Below, one piece after another: positions 5,944 to 6,940 of a stretch of 6,940 bases of DNA. The stretch's first letter is position 1. Each line of letters starts with the position of its first letter. The stretch is from the NCBI GenBank assembly GCA_903850275.1, contig CAINLH010000228.1, positions 1 through 6,940 on the forward strand, given 5' to 3'. The notes beneath the pieces were generated by a model. That model was not told the origin of the DNA, searched no databases, and worked only from the letters and a program-made list of their open reading frames with translations. Position numbers and translations under genes: made by a program. This DNA is from an uncultured Acidimicrobium sp. Lineage in GTDB: Bacteria; Actinomycetota; Acidimicrobiia; Acidimicrobiales; Ilumatobacteraceae.

Positions 5944-6777
5944 TTAGAGACTGACTAAAGCGAGAGAAACTACTGCAAGAAGAAGGCCAACACCTTGCGA
6001 TTTGTGGAGGCGCTCGTGGTCAAGTGTCATTGCCAAAAACACCGTTGCAACGGGATACATAGCGACCACAACAGACACAATTGACATCATTCCAGTATGC
6101 GTGGCTAGCAAATAGAGGCCGTTTGCTGATGTGTCAAGTACTCCGGCTGCAATGGAGAGCAAAACAACATTCTTTGGAACGCTTAACTTCCTTGCCTGAA
6201 CCAAGGCGATTGCTGCGACAGTAGGAACGCTTACCAGGCGTTGACCAAACAGTGGCCACAAACCATGATCGTGGCTTGCGTTGCCCATGCACACAAAGAT
6301 CATTCCAAAACCGATACCAGCTGCAACTGCCATCCAGATAACGCGTCCAGAAGTTGGAAGATCATGTTTATCGAGTACGTCGGCAACAAGCGCGACCGCA
6401 ATGACGGCCAACAGAATTCCGATCCATGCAGAACCGCTAGGACGTTCTCCTGAAAGGACACCAGCAATAACGGGAACCGAAAGCCCGATTACGGCAGTTA
6501 TCGGCGCGATGACGGTCATGGAACCTAGCGACATGGCCTTGTAAAAGGCCACAAGTGCGATTGCGCCACCGAACCCACCGCCTGTAGTCCAAAGCCAACT
6601 TTCCAATGGCATGACAGGAGTACGGATAAAGATCAGAAAGATACCGATACCCACGAAGGCCGTGGCTTGACCGAAGAATGTGATCGATGCGGAATTCGCA
6701 AATCTGGACGCCCTACTACCCGAATAATCGGCTACGCCGTAGAACAGAGCAGCGGTAAGGGCAAAAATGAACGTCAT
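5944..6777 (-). CDS. EamA/DMT-family membrane transporter
   Basis: From the ATG at 6777 the product has 277 residues, the usual size for a ten-helix drug/metabolite transporter. It consists of two homologous halves. The first (about 1-133) includes VAFYKAMSLGSMTVIAPI and the SGERPSGSAWIGILLAV end. The second (about 145-277) includes LYLLATHTGMMSIVSVVVAM and LDHERLHKSQGVGLLLAV, the repeated EamA pattern. It should sit in the cytoplasmic membrane and move a small metabolite, often an amino acid or related compound; the substrate cannot be predicted. The open frame extends upstream to an ATG at 6888, which would add 37 polar, proline-rich residues without any membrane segment. That stretch overlaps the start of a DUF554 gene on the other strand, so the shorter start is preferred. 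No clear Shine-Dalgarno or TANNNT box was found for either start. The gene converges on the tRNA-Pro gene. Confidence 0.92.
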   Translation of the reverse strand: MTFIFALTAALFYGVADYSGSRASRFANSASITFFGQATAFVGIGIFLIFIRTPVMPLESWLWTTGGGFGGAIALVAFYKAMSLGSMTVIAPITAVIGLSVPVIAGVLSGERPSGSAWIGILLAVIAVALVADVLDKHDLPTSGRVIWMAVAAGIGFGMIFVCMGNASHDHGLWPLFGQRLVSVPTVAAIALVQARKLSVPKNVVLLSIAAGVLDTSANGLYLLATHTGMMSIVSVVVAMYPVATVFLAMTLDHERLHKSQGVGLLLAVVSLALVSL

Positions 6778-6778
6778 G

Positions 6779-6784
6779 TAAGGT
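6779..6784 (+). promoter_or_regulatory. Putative leaderless -10 box of the DUF554 gene
   Basis: TAAGGT fits TANNNT and ends exactly six bases before the ATG at 6791, the same arrangement as at der and the acyl-CoA dehydrogenase gene. It lies in the 13-base gap between the divergent starts and touches the start region of the transporter gene, so any -35 must be inside that gene. Confidence 0.5.
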
Positions 6785-6790
6785 TTGGCG

Positions 6791-6940
6791 ATGCTTGGTT
6801 TAGGAACATTGATCAATACTGCCACGGTTTTGTTGGGTGGCTCGGTCGGGTTGATCATTGGCGATCGGATCCCCGAACGCATCCGCACAATTGTTGTTCA
6901 AGTAATCGGTTTGGTCACGCTCGGCTTGGGTCTGAGCGAC
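6791..6940 (+). CDS. DUF554 family membrane protein, N-terminal part only
   Basis: Fifty codons are open from the ATG at 6791 to the right edge. The translation starts MLGLGTLINTATVLLGG, continues SVGLIIGDRIPERIRT and then IVVQVIGLVTLGLGLSD. This fits the start of DUF554 (YdfK/YqgA-type) inner-membrane proteins: a first hydrophobic helix with GT(L/I)INxxxVLLGG, a short cytoplasmic turn with (D/K)R(I/L)PER(I/L)R, and a second helix with GLVTLxxGLS. The complete family members are about 220-250 residues with several membrane helices, so most of the gene lies outside the window. The function of the family is unknown. A -10 box six bases before the ATG supports both the start and the reality of the gene, which diverges from the EamA transporter. 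Confidence 0.85.
   Translation, partial: MLGLGTLINTATVLLGGSVGLIIGDRIPERIRTIVVQVIGLVTLGLGLSD

Noticed and set aside
5920..5945. tRNA 3' end as a possible integration site
   Set aside because: tRNA 3' ends are common phage and island targets, but no integrase, no repeated copy of the tRNA end and no foreign-looking gene is in the window.

Overview
The window is an ordinary bacterial chromosomal segment with dense gene packing and roughly half G+C by eye. It probably comes from an actinobacterium of moderate G+C content, possibly of the Acidimicrobiia/Ilumatobacteraceae type. The pointers are a FadD4-like acyl-CoA synthetase, a der gene followed by a tiny zinc-ribbon membrane protein, a CCA-encoding tRNA, GTG starts, and repeated TANNNT boxes six or seven bases before start codons (the leaderless-mRNA layout common in actinobacteria). 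The lineage is an inference and not firm.

Left part (1-3133): an acyl-CoA synthetase runs leftwards off the window edge. From a 53-base divergent gap a SirB1/transglutaminase-like gene runs rightwards, followed by an acyl-CoA dehydrogenase. Synthetase and dehydrogenase would activate an acyl chain and carry out its first oxidation; the role of the SirB1-like protein between them is unknown.

Middle part (3130-5832): ispH, the last enzyme of the MEP isoprenoid pathway, lies on the minus strand. It converges on the dehydrogenase so tightly that the two stop codons overlap. Diverging from ispH is der, an essential double-GTPase of 50S ribosome assembly, followed six bases later by an 83-residue protein with a four-cysteine zinc ribbon and one C-terminal membrane helix.

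Right part (5833-6940): a complete tRNA-Pro(GGG) gene ends four bases before the stop codon of a convergent EamA/DMT-family transporter. Diverging from the transporter, and cut by the window edge, is the start of a DUF554 membrane protein. Its reading frame argues for a shorter transporter start than the longest open frame gives.

No mobile element, CRISPR array, phage gene or defence system is visible, and no gene-free stretch longer than about 60 bases exists. The main points of interest are the family of putative leaderless promoters, a symmetric two-way -10 element, the tight convergent and divergent junctions, and the small membrane-anchored zinc-ribbon protein attached to der.
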